Part shown: in pieces, positions 35,204 to 44,926 of the stretch
Layout of the letters: every line of letters begins with the position of its first letter
Position numbering within the stretch: position 1 is the first letter of the stretch
Assembly: GCA_937873655.1 (NCBI GenBank)
Contig: CALMYQ010000101.1
Span: forward strand, 275,845-339,844
DNA: 64,000 nucleotides
From: an uncultured Lewinella sp.
Lineage (GTDB): Bacteria > Bacteroidota > Bacteroidia > Chitinophagales > Saprospiraceae
Direction: 5' to 3'
Made by a program: the position numbers and the translations under genes
The notes under the pieces: generated by a model
What the model saw: only the letters and a program-made list of their open reading frames with translations
Databases searched by the model: none
What the model was told of the DNA's origin: nothing

Positions 35204-36343
35204 CTACAACTGCCCATCCATCCCACCGCTGAGGTTCAGTAGGTTTTTAAATCCCATCCCCTGCAGTTGCAGAATGGCGTGCCGGCTGCGGCGACCGCTC
35301 TGGCAGTATACCACCACAGGTTGGTCGGAAGGTATGAGATGGGCTTGTTCCCGGATAACACCCAAAGGGATGTTGATTCCGCCGAGGTTCCCCTGGTCGT
35401 GCTCCTCCGGTTCGCGGACATCGACCAGGAAACAGGCTGCTTCGGCATTCATCAGGGATTTGAAGGTTTCTGGCGCCATTTGGGTGATCTTGTCCGAACC
35501 GGGGAGCGGGACGCCGCAAAATCCTTCGTAATCGATCAGCTTCTCAATCGGATCGAAATATTGTTTTTTGAATTTAAGGGTCATGGTCCGGAGGGTCGCG
35601 GCGTCCATGATGAACAACCTGCTGTGCAGGGGCGCCTCATACCCGCTGAGGATCTTCAGTGCCTCATTGGCCTGCATGCTCCCGATAATGCCGGGCAATA
35701 CGCCGAGTACGCCGCCCTCTTCGCAGTTTTGTACCGCACCCGGTTCCGGAGGCTCCGGGAACAGGTCGCGATAGTTCGGGCTTCGTTCGCCTGTTTCCAT
35801 CAACCAGTTGAATACGGCGACCTGGCCTTCGAAGGCCGAGATAGCGCCGTATACCAGGTTTTTTTCCAAAATCACACAGGCATCATTGACCAGATAGCGG
35901 GTAGGAAAATTATCGCTGCCGTCGACAATGACATCATAATCCCGGATCAGGTCGAGGGCATTTTCGCTGTTCAACACCCGGTCGAACGCCTCAACCTGAA
36001 TATGGGGATTCAAGGCCTCAATCCGGCATTTTGCTGCCTCCGCTTTAGGCTTCCCAAGGTCTCCGGTCGTAAACAGCACCTGCCGCTGGAGGTTGCTCTC
36101 CTCTACCCTATCGCCATCCACAATACCGATCCTGCCCACCCCTGCCGCGGCCAGGTACAGGAGTGCCGGACACCCCAATCCGCCGGCGCCGATCACCAAT
36201 GCGCTGCCGCTTTTCAACCTGGCTTGCCCTTCCTGCCCAAACCCAGGCAGGGCGAAATGGCGGGCATACCGTTTTTGTTCGGATAATGAAAAAAAGTCAG
36301 CCTGCCCGACACTTGTGTTAATTTTTGTATCTGTTGTGCTCAT
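35204..36343 (-). CDS. moeB: MoeB/ThiF-type adenylyltransferase with C-terminal rhodanese domain
   Basis: A 379-residue E1-like enzyme. The ThiF domain at about 20-270 contains YARHFALPGFGQEGQARL, VIGAGGLGCPALLYLAAAGV (ATP-binding), DGDRVEESNLQRQVLF, VDGSDNFPTRYLVNDAC, and GVLPGIIGSMQANEALKIL. The usual zinc CxxC pairs are not evident. Residues 285-379 are a rhodanese domain: VDVREPEEHDQGNLGGINIP and VVYCQSGRRSRHAIL with the active-site Cys. It would adenylate the C-terminus of a MoaD- or ThiS-like protein and handle sulfur transfer for molybdopterin or thiamine synthesis. No other moa, moe or thi gene is nearby, so which pathway it serves is open. Confidence 0.87.
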   Translation of the reverse strand: MSTTDTKINTSVGQADFFSLSEQKRYARHFALPGFGQEGQARLKSGSALVIGAGGLGCPALLYLAAAGVGRIGIVDGDRVEESNLQRQVLFTTGDLGKPKAEAAKCRIEALNPHIQVEAFDRVLNSENALDLIRDYDVIVDGSDNFPTRYLVNDACVILEKNLVYGAISAFEGQVAVFNWLMETGERSPNYRDLFPEPPEPGAVQNCEEGGVLGVLPGIIGSMQANEALKILSGYEAPLHSRLFIMDAATLRTMTLKFKKQYFDPIEKLIDYEGFCGVPLPGSDKITQMAPETFKSLMNAEAACFLVDVREPEEHDQGNLGGINIPLGVIREQAHLIPSDQPVVVYCQSGRRSRHAILQLQGMGFKNLLNLSGGMDGQL

Positions 36344-36509
36344 TGTCGAAAAATCCCCCTATATTCGTAAAACGAAAACAAATTATCAATCCCAAAACTA
36401 GGAACATGTATTGCTTCTGCACTGGATGCCGGAGATTGCACGCCGGTATTGACCCACCTTAGTTGAATAGCATCCTTTTTCATTACAATTATTTGGTACA
36501 ACCGGTTTA

Positions 36510-39500
36510 ATGCAATCTGCCATGAACATCCCAAGAACGTACACTTATTTCTCTTTTGTATTTATGCTGCCCTGGCTTTGGGTCATGGTGCATGCGCCTG
36601 AGCATCATCCTTCCGGTCAGCATCCGGGCATGACGCCCTTGGATGAACCCGTCCAGGTCGGCATTCCCGGGCAATTCACCGGTACTTTCGCCTATCTCAA
36701 TGCTGCGACCAACGGCCCGCTGGACATTAACAACAACGGCGTACCCGATATTTATCCGCCCTGCTCCTGCCGGTCCTATCCGGAATACGCTACGGGCGTC
36801 AACCTCGACAACCGCGTTTTCGACGACCAGGTGGTGGTAGCCACCGGCATATCGGGCCAGACCTGGAAAGTGAAAATTGCCGGCAATATGCTCAAGCCGG
36901 CCACACTGGATACGCTGGCCAACGGAGTGGTCATCCCGGAGGTCGGCCAAACCGGGGTCTATGTGCTGAAATTCGCCCACCGCGAGATCACGGGTTATCT
37001 CTATATCGTGGAATCGCCCACCGATTATCCGGGTCAGACCTTCGGCCCCGTGGAGAACCACTGCTATTACCCCGACGCAAAGATCGAATTGCTGGCCGAC
37101 GAATACTGTGATGTGGATCCGGCCGTATCTCCCCTGGCTACCGTGACCAGCGCCTACGACAATAATTTCCTTCCCCTCACCCCCGTGGAAGAACTCTGGA
37201 CCATCACCAGGGTGGAGAACAACCAGTCTTATATTACCTCCACCTTTTCGCCGACCAGCCTCGGCGGCGGCCATTACCGCGTCCGGTACACGTTCACCGG
37301 CAATAACCACCCCAATCAGAGCCCCGTAAAAACCGGGTGCAATACGACCGTTTACAAGGATGTTTACGTCCATACAACCGTGCCCATGATCTGCCATAGT
37401 TCGCTCAACCTGACCCTGAACCCCAATACCTGCATTGCCAAGATCACGCCGTCGATGATCCTGACCTCCAACCCGACGGACATCGACCACTATACGATCA
37501 CCATCGAGGATGAGGACGGGCATGTGCTGGGCGACACCATTACCAGCGCGCTGGCCGGACAAACCGTTGAGGCCACTATTTACGACCATTGCACCGGATT
37601 GAGCTGCACTACCCTTTTCAATGTCACGGACAATACGGCGCCAACCCTGATGGCGCCGCCCAACATCACTATACCCTGTACCGGAGATTACAGCCCGGCC
37701 AGCACCGGATACGCCACGGCTACCGATTGCACCCCGGTGAACGTAACTTATACTGACCAGTGGATCGAATCGGTTTGCAACAACCCGAAGGTCAGGATTA
37801 ACCGGACCTGGAAAGCCACGGATGCCGGCGGGCTGGTTTCAACCAAACTCCAGGTGATCTCCATTTCCAGGGCCACGCAGAACGATTTTTTGTTTCCGAC
37901 CGACAAGGAGTACACCTGCGAACAATACGCCGCCAATCCGGCCATCATCGACGCGGCAACGCTGGGCGCCGGCATACCCACCCTGGTTGACAACCCGCTT
38001 TGCGGCCTGATCTTCACCCATCAGGATAATATTATTCCGCTGTGCGGCAATCCGCAGACCAGTTTTTTCATTATCCGGACCTGGACGGTGCTGGATGAAT
38101 GCGGGATCACCGTTTATGCAACGGACGGCGGCGGCAACGACAACGTCCAGCTGATCCGGGGGAGGGATGTCACCCCGCCGACCGTAGCCAATCCGACCGT
38201 AACCGTAGGGTCCAATTTGAGCCCGCTGGACACGGGGCTGCCCAAATGCTCATCCACCGGGTTGATACCGGCTCCGGTGGTGACGGACGCCTGTAATAAT
38301 TTTACGATCCAGATATTTACACCGCTGGGTGAGGCTGTTTACGTAAATGGTCAGGACGGCGCCCAGGGGGGATATATCCCGTCGCCCGGGTTGCAACTGG
38401 GCCAGCATACGATACAATACAAGGTGAAGGACGCCTGCGACAATATCCGGACCGTCAACGCCACTTTGATCGTAGAGGACCAGCAAGTGCCCCAGATGAT
38501 CTGCAACAGCCTGCTGAATGTATCCCTGTCCAGCAACGGTTCGGGGCAGGTTACTCCGGCCATGATCGATGAAGGCAGCCGGGATGATTGCTGCGTCGAT
38601 CAACTTCTCATCAAATTGGTTGACGAGGACGACAGCCAGTTCAGGCCGAATATCACTTTTTACTGTACCAACGATACGACCAGCGTTGTCATGCGGATGT
38701 GGGATTGCGCCGGCCATTTCAATGATTGCGAGGCTACGCTCATAGTGGAAGACCGGCAAAAGGTGACCGTTGGATCACAGCCTGCCAACCGGACCTTTAC
38801 CTGTGAGGCTGATATAACGGCTTACTTCGGCGAAGACTATGATGCCCCTGTTTTTCTGGACAATTGTCAGTTCGAGGTTGAGTTCACCATCGATGACCAG
38901 CGGAATTCATGCGGCATCGGGCAGTTGATCAGAACCTGGACCGCACGCGACAATCCGGGCAACCAGCCGGCAGTCGTCCATCAAACCATTACCGCAACCG
39001 GCGTTTTCACCTATTCCATCTTTGCACCTGCGGATGCGACGGTTTCCTGCGGCGGATCGGTATCGGATACCATGGGATTTGCCACTACCGGCTGCGATTT
39101 TCTGACCTATTCCCTGATCAGCGAAACACCGGCGCCGGGCGGCGGCCAGGCTTGTCACCGGATCATCCGGACCCACCAGGTCATCAACTGGTGCGAGTAT
39201 GACGGGGTTACCGATCCTTATACGCTGCCCAGATCTAACGGTGAAGCTGTTGAATTCACCATCCACGACGGCGATATTTTCTGGGTTTTCCTTCCCGGCG
39301 ACATCAACCTGGATCCGGCAACGGGCATTTACCGATACGAGCAATGGGTGGATATTGTAGACAATACCGCACCTGTTGTCACAGCAGGCAGCCTGGGCGA
39401 GGTCTGTACGGACGCCGGCTGTCTTGGGGCTGTTCAACTGGATATTTCGGTCCAGGACAATTGCCAGGCAACACTCCAGGTCCAGCACAAATTGCAGTTC

Positions 39501-40475
39501 AACGGGCAACTCCAGGCCGACCCATACGGTCAACTGACCCAAACCGGCCAGGGGTACCGGGTTACCGGCCAGTATCCGATCGGAGAATACGCGTTGGTAA
39601 TCACCGCGGTTGACGAATGCGGCAACGCCGGTACAAAGACCATTCCGTTCCAGGTCTCGGATTGTACGCCTCCTTTGCTGACCTGCGCCCAAAACCTCGC
39701 CTTCGAGGTTTTTGCCGAACAGCCGCTTGTACTGACCCCCGAAATGGTAGGCCAAACCAGCGATGCCTGCGGCGAAGTGCAACTCGGGTTCGGTCCGGTA
39801 GGCGGTATAAGCAGCCTGCAATTCGACTGCGACTCCCTGGGGATCCGTACGGTAAGCCTTCTCGCTCAGGATCCCAACGGAAATACTTCTGCCTGTACGG
39901 CGCAAATTTCCATCGAAACCCAGCCCAACGGCTGTGAGCGATTCTTTACCATCCGCGGGTTTATTCAAACCGAGACCGGCCAACCGGTTGCCAATGTTTT
40001 GGTCAAGCTCAATACGCCGGTCCCGCAGGAACAATTGACCGATTTCCTGGGGTACTACGAATTCGCGGATGTCCCGGAAGGCGGAACCTACAAACTGGAG
40101 GTGGCAAAAGACCTGAATGCCATCAACGGCGTTACCACTTTCGACGTCATTCAGATCACGCGGCATATTCTCGCGGAACAATTCCTGTCGAGTCCGTATA
40201 AAATGATCGCAGCAGATGCCAACAAGTCGAAGGTCATTTCGACGCTCGACCTGGTCCATATCCGGCGGGTAGTCCTGCACATCAACGAAAATTTCTCGAA
40301 TAACACTTCCTGGCGTTTTGTTCCGGCCAGTTATAATTTCCTGGATCCGACCAATCCGTTCGGGGAGAATTTTCCGGAAACCGTGGTCATCCAGGCCCTG
40401 GATGATGACATGACGGTCAACTTTACAGCGATCAAAATCGGGGATGTGAACGACAGCGTGAACGGACAGAATTGA
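36510..40475 (+). CDS. Large secreted multidomain protein with carboxypeptidase-regulatory and dockerin-like C-terminal segments
   Basis: 1321 residues, exported by an N-terminal signal (about 1-30). About ten beta-sandwich, HYR- or Ig-like units follow, each with paired cysteines and phrases such as VTDNTAPTLMAPPNITIPCT, GRDVTPPTVANPTVTV and IVDNTAPVVTAGSL. At about 1150-1220 a carboxypeptidase-regulatory-like domain reads FTIRGFIQTETGQPVANVLV and DFLGYYEFADVPEGGTYKLE. Then a dockerin-like pair follows, with FDVIQITRHILAEQF and the ADANKSKVISTLDLVHIRRV helix. The protein ends with FTAIKIGDVNDSVNGQN. In related Saprospiria proteins a T9SS sorting domain usually follows this GDVN segment, but here a stop intervenes. 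A cell-surface adhesin or matrix role is inferred only. Confidence 0.8.
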   Translation: MQSAMNIPRTYTYFSFVFMLPWLWVMVHAPEHHPSGQHPGMTPLDEPVQVGIPGQFTGTFAYLNAATNGPLDINNNGVPDIYPPCSCRSYPEYATGVNLDNRVFDDQVVVATGISGQTWKVKIAGNMLKPATLDTLANGVVIPEVGQTGVYVLKFAHREITGYLYIVESPTDYPGQTFGPVENHCYYPDAKIELLADEYCDVDPAVSPLATVTSAYDNNFLPLTPVEELWTITRVENNQSYITSTFSPTSLGGGHYRVRYTFTGNNHPNQSPVKTGCNTTVYKDVYVHTTVPMICHSSLNLTLNPNTCIAKITPSMILTSNPTDIDHYTITIEDEDGHVLGDTITSALAGQTVEATIYDHCTGLSCTTLFNVTDNTAPTLMAPPNITIPCTGDYSPASTGYATATDCTPVNVTYTDQWIESVCNNPKVRINRTWKATDAGGLVSTKLQVISISRATQNDFLFPTDKEYTCEQYAANPAIIDAATLGAGIPTLVDNPLCGLIFTHQDNIIPLCGNPQTSFFIIRTWTVLDECGITVYATDGGGNDNVQLIRGRDVTPPTVANPTVTVGSNLSPLDTGLPKCSSTGLIPAPVVTDACNNFTIQIFTPLGEAVYVNGQDGAQGGYIPSPGLQLGQHTIQYKVKDACDNIRTVNATLIVEDQQVPQMICNSLLNVSLSSNGSGQVTPAMIDEGSRDDCCVDQLLIKLVDEDDSQFRPNITFYCTNDTTSVVMRMWDCAGHFNDCEATLIVEDRQKVTVGSQPANRTFTCEADITAYFGEDYDAPVFLDNCQFEVEFTIDDQRNSCGIGQLIRTWTARDNPGNQPAVVHQTITATGVFTYSIFAPADATVSCGGSVSDTMGFATTGCDFLTYSLISETPAPGGGQACHRIIRTHQVINWCEYDGVTDPYTLPRSNGEAVEFTIHDGDIFWVFLPGDINLDPATGIYRYEQWVDIVDNTAPVVTAGSLGEVCTDAGCLGAVQLDISVQDNCQATLQVQHKLQFNGQLQADPYGQLTQTGQGYRVTGQYPIGEYALVITAVDECGNAGTKTIPFQVSDCTPPLLTCAQNLAFEVFAEQPLVLTPEMVGQTSDACGEVQLGFGPVGGISSLQFDCDSLGIRTVSLLAQDPNGNTSACTAQISIETQPNGCERFFTIRGFIQTETGQPVANVLVKLNTPVPQEQLTDFLGYYEFADVPEGGTYKLEVAKDLNAINGVTTFDVIQITRHILAEQFLSSPYKMIAADANKSKVISTLDLVHIRRVVLHINENFSNNTSWRFVPASYNFLDPTNPFGENFPETVVIQALDDDMTVNFTAIKIGDVNDSVNGQN

Positions 40476-40480
40476 CGGGG

Positions 40481-40759
40481 TCAGATGATCTCTTCGAAAT
40501 CATGCTCTTTTTCAGGCGGCCGCCGGGCAGCAGCCTGGACGGATATCCGGTGCATGCGCTCCATTTCCTGGCGCACGGCCGAGATAAACGCCTGATCAAC
40601 GAGTTTTTTTACATCGTCCAGGTTTTGGAGGTGGACATCAATCGGGAATTTATAGGTCTGTTCGTAGAATCCCGTTTCAAATTTCACGGAAATGCGGGTA
40701 TCGGTTTTGAAGACGGTGATCTTCATGCCGGGGTGTTCAATGTAGCCTATTATCCTCAT
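40481..40759 (-). CDS. Conserved hypothetical protein, 92 residues
   Basis: A small soluble protein with no family that I recognise. The N-terminal half is beta-rich (MRIIGYIEHPGMKITVFKTD, ISVKFETGFYEQTYKF), and residues 45-70 are helical (LDDVKKLVDQAFISAVRQEM). The C-terminus is charged (PPEKEHDFEEII). Its start overlaps the end of the DUF2520 gene by 23 bases on the same strand, so the two are translationally coupled and probably co-transcribed with ccmE and ccmF. The tight coupling and lack of shadowing by another gene make it a real gene. Function unknown. Confidence 0.7.
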   Translation of the reverse strand: MRIIGYIEHPGMKITVFKTDTRISVKFETGFYEQTYKFPIDVHLQNLDDVKKLVDQAFISAVRQEMERMHRISVQAAARRPPEKEHDFEEII

Positions 40760-41540
40760 GTTGAATGCTTTCTGTGATTAGCCTGTAAAGGGGTGCCCAT
40801 TCCGGGTGACGACCTAGCGCTTCCAGGTGCCGGCGGATGGTCTCCCGGTCATTTCGCCGCGCCGGGCCGGTCTGCATCGGCGCCGGCGATTCCGTCCGGA
40901 CCTTTAAAGCCGTTTCCAGGATCAGGGGGCGGATCAGATCAAAAGGCAATCCGTTTTCCGCAAGAAGCCGTTCGGCGATCCTATAGAGGTGATTGGTGAA
41001 ATTGTTGGCAAACACTGCGGCGATATGTGCCGTTGCCCGTTCTTCATCGTTAAGCCGGTAGGTTTTCCTGCTCACCCGCTGCCCGAGGGTTTCCAAAATG
41101 CGCAGGTCCGCCTCTGCGGCCGCATGCACGCAAACCGGGATCTCATCAAAATCCGGCGTTCGGTTTTTCGTAAAGGTCTGGAGGGGATAAAACACCCCGT
41201 AACGGAAAAATGCCGGCGCAAGGATTGTGGACGGCAGGCTGCCGGAGGTGTGGACAAAAAGCCGCTCAGGTGCATTCAGCGGCGTAAAGGCGGCGGCCAC
41301 TTCCGGCACCGCCTGGTCGGCCACGGCCAGTATGAACAGGCGGCCGGCCGGATCGATCCCCCGGATATCGGCCACGGGTTGGGCCCCGATCCTGGACGCC
41401 AGGGCAGATGCCCGCTCCGGCGTCCGGTTGTACACCTGAAGTACCCGGATATTTTTCTCCGCCAATCTCAGCCCCAACCGGGTAGCCAGGTTGCCGGCGC
41501 CCACCAGAATGATGGGTTCATATGCCTCAACGCGATCCAA
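40737..41540 (-). CDS. Rossmann-fold protein with C-terminal DUF2520
   Basis: A 267-residue dehydrogenase-like protein. The N-terminal NAD(P)-binding domain starts IILVGAGNLATRLGLRLAEK (GxGNxAxxL) and includes RVLQVYNRTPERASALASRI and LFILAVADQAVPEVAAAF. The C-terminal helical DUF2520 domain contains FVHTSGSLPS, YGVFYPLQTFTKN, then AHIAAVFANNFTNHLYRIAE. The family resembles F420-dependent or pyrroline-5-carboxylate-type oxidoreductases, but no reaction is established. The start appears to be TTG at 41540, 4 bases after the ccmF stop. This gene commonly follows ccmF in Bacteroidota. Confidence 0.83.
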   Translation of the reverse strand: MDRVEAYEPIILVGAGNLATRLGLRLAEKNIRVLQVYNRTPERASALASRIGAQPVADIRGIDPAGRLFILAVADQAVPEVAAAFTPLNAPERLFVHTSGSLPSTILAPAFFRYGVFYPLQTFTKNRTPDFDEIPVCVHAAAEADLRILETLGQRVSRKTYRLNDEERATAHIAAVFANNFTNHLYRIAERLLAENGLPFDLIRPLILETALKVRTESPAPMQTGPARRNDRETIRRHLEALGRHPEWAPLYRLITESIQHEDNRLH

Positions 41541-41544
41541 TAAC

Positions 41545-44391
41545 CTACCGGTTTTTGAGCCGGTTCACCAGCCCGAGCCCCAGGCCGCTCAGCATCAGCA
41601 GGGAGCCGATCCAGAACAGGTTGATCCCGGGAAAGATGATGGCCTGAAAGACGATGAAATCGGACCTGAAACTATTGGTAGCTACGTCGACCGGCAAGGC
41701 TTCCGGGCCGGCCCCGCGTTGTGCCAGCATAAAGGTCATGGTTTCGGTTGCCGGGTCAATGGATACGAATCGGGTATACAAGCCCAGTTCCGGAATATAA
41801 TCCCGGATATTCATCGGTTGGGCGCCCCGGATATAATAGACCGGTTGGGCAAGGTAGCGTTTACCTTCCGGGCCTGTGACTTCCAGCAGTCCGCCGACGG
41901 CGATATCGTTTTCCTCTTTCACATAGCCCGGGTTTTGGGGTTTCCGGTCTACGCCGGCGAACCGGAACGGCATGCCGTTGAACTCGGCCGATTCTCCCTG
42001 TTTGAGCCGGAATTCCTTGAAATCGAGGTTGCCCTCAATCCCGATATAGCGGTCAATGGCGCTTTCGTCCAGTTTGATCCGCATGCTCAGTTCGTTGATC
42101 TGGGCCGGGTAGGTATAGGCCAGTTGCCCGCGCAGGACCAATGCCGGGGCAACCACATAGGAGGTATCCCCTGCAGCGGGAGTCACCCGGATGCGGGCGC
42201 CTAGGCCGATGTCCCCGGGTTTTGGATCGTATTCGGGATGTACCGGGTGAAAATTGACGCCTTCGAGGGTTAAAGTGACCCGGCGGAGGTCGAAGGTATC
42301 CCTGTCGCGGAGGTTGACTGTATCCAGCATTTCGAACCCGGCGCCGGGGTAGAGGTCGACCGGCTTGTAGTTCAGGTTTTTTTCGCGGTTCTTCCTCGCC
42401 TCGGCGTCCATTTCCACTTCCGGCAAACCGGTGATATGGGTAAAGATATCCTTGTTGACATATCGCTTGGTATACGGATTATAGGCGGCAATCTTGGTAA
42501 ATCCCTTATCATAAAGGATGTTGGGATGAAGGTTGAATTCCTCCGACACTTTTCCGTCGGCGTCCTGTTTTTTCAGGTTGACGGTATAGGTGCGGGTAAA
42601 GCCTTCGATGGTGTCGCCGACATAGGTTACCTGATAGCCGCTCATCGGCATGGGTACGCCCTTGAACAGCATGATGTTCTTCTTGGCCGCATCCTCTTCG
42701 GCGCCTTCGATGATGCCGTCCATCAGGAAAGGGTTGGACGAGATATACTGCTTGTTCAGCCCGGAAGCCAATATCCCGATCAGCATGACGCCGAATCCCA
42801 GGTGAGAAAAGGCCGATGCTGCCAGTTTGATCTTTCCGCGGATAAAGGTGATGAGGAAATCCAGGTTGCTGATGATGGCAAACCAGCCCGCCAGCAGCAA
42901 TAACCAATATTGCCAGGCCTTTGCCTGGATCCACAGCAAGGAAAGCGCCGTCAGGGCAACCGACAGGCCCAGCGAGAGCCCGGCATGGAGCAGGAACTTC
43001 CTGTTGTACTTCGGCCAGTTGGGTTCGCGGTAGCGCATAAACTGCGCCGCCCCCGACAGCAAACCGATCAATACGCCGATCCACAGCTGATATTTGTTGT
43101 AATGCGGCACCTGGTCGGTAATGACCATGGGTTTGAAATCCGGATTGAAAAAAGTAACAATCTTGTTGAAGACGGGCAAAGAGGTTGAACCGGAGATCAG
43201 GACGGATGAGAACAGCAGCACCAATGCGCCGATAAACATCCAGAACTCCCGGGAGGCCGTCGCTTCTTCTTTTTCGGGCACAGGGATGCCCTTGTTCCGG
43301 GAGATCAGCAGGTAGATCGAGATCCCCAGGAATGCGGCCATGAAAATGATCAGTTGCCATTCCAGGCCCATTTCTGTAAAGGCGTGGACGCTGGTTTCGC
43401 CCAGAATGCCGCTGCGGGTCAGGAAGGTTGAATACAGGACCAGCAAAAAGGACAGGATATAAAAGATATAGGCGCTTTTGATGGAGTATCCTGAATTGCG
43501 TCCGACCAGGTTGGCGTGTATGCCGGCTACCATCATCAGCCAGGGTACGAGGGACATATTCTCAACCGGGTCCCAGGCCCAGTAGCCGCCGAAGGTCAGC
43601 GCTTCATAAGCCCAGGCGCCGCCCATCAGGATGCCGAGCCCCAGGATGGCGCCGCTGAACAGGGCCCATTTCAGGGCCGGCTTCATCCAGTCCCGGTGGT
43701 CGCGCAGCCACAATCCGGCTACGGCAAAGCAGAAGGGTACAACAGTGGACGCAAACCCCAGGAAAAGGGTCGGCGGGTGGATGGTCATCCAGTAGTTCTG
43801 CAACAGGGGGTTCAATCCGTTTCCCTGCACCAGGTTGAGGTAATCCGCACTGTTGAAGATCGGCGCTTCAACCAGGTTGCGGAGCAGCATCAGCGGATTG
43901 CTGCCGATGCGGGCGGGGTCATCGCCCCAGCCGATATAAACCCCCAGGATCATGGACATGAGGAATACCTGCACCAGGGACAGCGTGGACATGACCGGCG
44001 ATTCCCATTTTCCGGCCGTCCGCATCAGGACGACCCCGAGGACCACATGCCAGAACATCCACAACAGAAAACTGCCCTCCTGGCCTTCCCAGAAAGCGGA
44101 GAAAATATACCGGAAAGCCAGATCGTCGGAGGTATGCGCCTGGACGTACTGGTACTCATAGTAACGGTTGATCATCAGGAAAAAAATGATCCCGATGATG
44201 GAAAACACGCTCAGGCCATGTACAAGGAAAGCGCCCCTGCCGATGTTCTTCCAGTTGGCGGCTTCGGGCGTATCCCGCCGGCGGGTGCCGAAATAATAAG
44301 CCAGCGCCGACAGGAACGCAGCGCTGAAAGCCAGAAAAATGGCCAGATGGCCCAGTTTGCCAGGTAAAAGATGTTCGCCAATATACTCCAT
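41545..44391 (-). CDS. ccmF: Cytochrome c maturation heme lyase component CcmF
   Basis: A 948-residue polytopic inner-membrane protein. The tryptophan-rich heme-handling motif is FGGYWAWDPVENMSLVPW (about residue 265), matching the WWD family pattern, and conserved TM segments continue with GIHANLVGRNSGYS. There are about 15 hydrophobic segments in two blocks (1-470 and the last 20 residues), separated by a large periplasmic domain from about 540 to 920 (SSNPFLMDGIIEGAEEDA onwards) that is longer than in E. coli CcmF (about 650 residues). CcmF attaches heme from holo-CcmE to apocytochrome c. It lies 6 bases downstream of ccmE. No ccmABC, ccmG or ccmH genes are in the window. Confidence 0.88.
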   Translation of the reverse strand: MEYIGEHLLPGKLGHLAIFLAFSAAFLSALAYYFGTRRRDTPEAANWKNIGRGAFLVHGLSVFSIIGIIFFLMINRYYEYQYVQAHTSDDLAFRYIFSAFWEGQEGSFLLWMFWHVVLGVVLMRTAGKWESPVMSTLSLVQVFLMSMILGVYIGWGDDPARIGSNPLMLLRNLVEAPIFNSADYLNLVQGNGLNPLLQNYWMTIHPPTLFLGFASTVVPFCFAVAGLWLRDHRDWMKPALKWALFSGAILGLGILMGGAWAYEALTFGGYWAWDPVENMSLVPWLMMVAGIHANLVGRNSGYSIKSAYIFYILSFLLVLYSTFLTRSGILGETSVHAFTEMGLEWQLIIFMAAFLGISIYLLISRNKGIPVPEKEEATASREFWMFIGALVLLFSSVLISGSTSLPVFNKIVTFFNPDFKPMVITDQVPHYNKYQLWIGVLIGLLSGAAQFMRYREPNWPKYNRKFLLHAGLSLGLSVALTALSLLWIQAKAWQYWLLLLAGWFAIISNLDFLITFIRGKIKLAASAFSHLGFGVMLIGILASGLNKQYISSNPFLMDGIIEGAEEDAAKKNIMLFKGVPMPMSGYQVTYVGDTIEGFTRTYTVNLKKQDADGKVSEEFNLHPNILYDKGFTKIAAYNPYTKRYVNKDIFTHITGLPEVEMDAEARKNREKNLNYKPVDLYPGAGFEMLDTVNLRDRDTFDLRRVTLTLEGVNFHPVHPEYDPKPGDIGLGARIRVTPAAGDTSYVVAPALVLRGQLAYTYPAQINELSMRIKLDESAIDRYIGIEGNLDFKEFRLKQGESAEFNGMPFRFAGVDRKPQNPGYVKEENDIAVGGLLEVTGPEGKRYLAQPVYYIRGAQPMNIRDYIPELGLYTRFVSIDPATETMTFMLAQRGAGPEALPVDVATNSFRSDFIVFQAIIFPGINLFWIGSLLMLSGLGLGLVNRLKNR

Positions 44392-44397
44392 CAGGAA

Positions 44398-44793
44398 TCA
44401 GCTTTTTTTCTCCTTGAGGAAAACTTCCTCATCCTTGTATTTCGAAGGGCACTTGGTGAGGTAATCGGTGGCGACAAACTCATCGCCTTTCATCCGGCCG
44501 GTCAGGACAATCTGTTCGGCCAGTTCAAAATCCTGCGGTTTGGCCCTCAGCAGGAGGACTCTATGCTCTTTGCCGTCGGTATCCCGGAGGTAAAACCGGA
44601 ATTCGTTGGGATCTTCCTCCGGCTTGTATACCATCTCTTTTTCCTTGACCAGTTCACCCGCGATCTTGACTTTCTTGCCGGATACTTCGGCCTGGTCGAA
44701 GGTGGCGTAGCTGCTCATATCGCCTGCCATCCTGGATAAGATGAAGATGGCGACTGCGATCATTCCGATTGCCACGATATGGATTTTCTTCAT
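44398..44793 (-). CDS. ccmE: Cytochrome c maturation heme chaperone CcmE, CxxxY variant
   Basis: A 131-residue periplasmic heme chaperone anchored by one N-terminal helix (MKKIHIVAIGMIAVAIFILS). The OB-fold body includes KKVKIAGELVKEKEMVYKPE, FRFYLRDTDGKEHRVLL and GRMKGDEFVATDYLTKCPSK. In the E. coli protein the heme-binding motif is HxxxY, where the His attaches to heme covalently. Here the corresponding residues are CPSKY: Cys replaces His and Tyr is kept. CxxxY versions of CcmE are known from some archaea and sulfate reducers. It hands heme to the CcmF encoded 6 bases downstream. First gene of the four-gene leftward operon ccmE-ccmF-DUF2520-40481. Confidence 0.87.
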   Translation of the reverse strand: MKKIHIVAIGMIAVAIFILSRMAGDMSSYATFDQAEVSGKKVKIAGELVKEKEMVYKPEEDPNEFRFYLRDTDGKEHRVLLLRAKPQDFELAEQIVLTGRMKGDEFVATDYLTKCPSKYKDEEVFLKEKKS

Positions 44794-44816
44794 GGACGTG
44801 CTGCTTTAATTTCGAA

Positions 44817-44824
44817 CAAATCTA
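44817..44824 (-). promoter_or_regulatory. Putative -7 promoter element for the ccmE operon
   Basis: The reverse strand reads TAGATTTG, matching TAnnTTTG, 24 bases before the ccmE ATG at 44793. Confidence 0.45.
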
Positions 44825-44896
44825 CGAAGCATTAATCTCAATGACGTCAAAATCTTGTCAAAATGCCGGGAAGGGCTCAAAATCGGCCAATTATTA

Positions 44897-44904
44897 TAAC
44901 TTTG
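44897..44904 (+). promoter_or_regulatory. Putative -7 promoter element for ftsE
   Basis: TAACTTTG followed by C, a full TAnnTTTG match, ends 22 bases before the ATG at 44927. It sits in the divergent gap with the ccmE promoter. Confidence 0.5.
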
Positions 44905-44926
44905 CCGGATTACCGAAAAGCCGATT

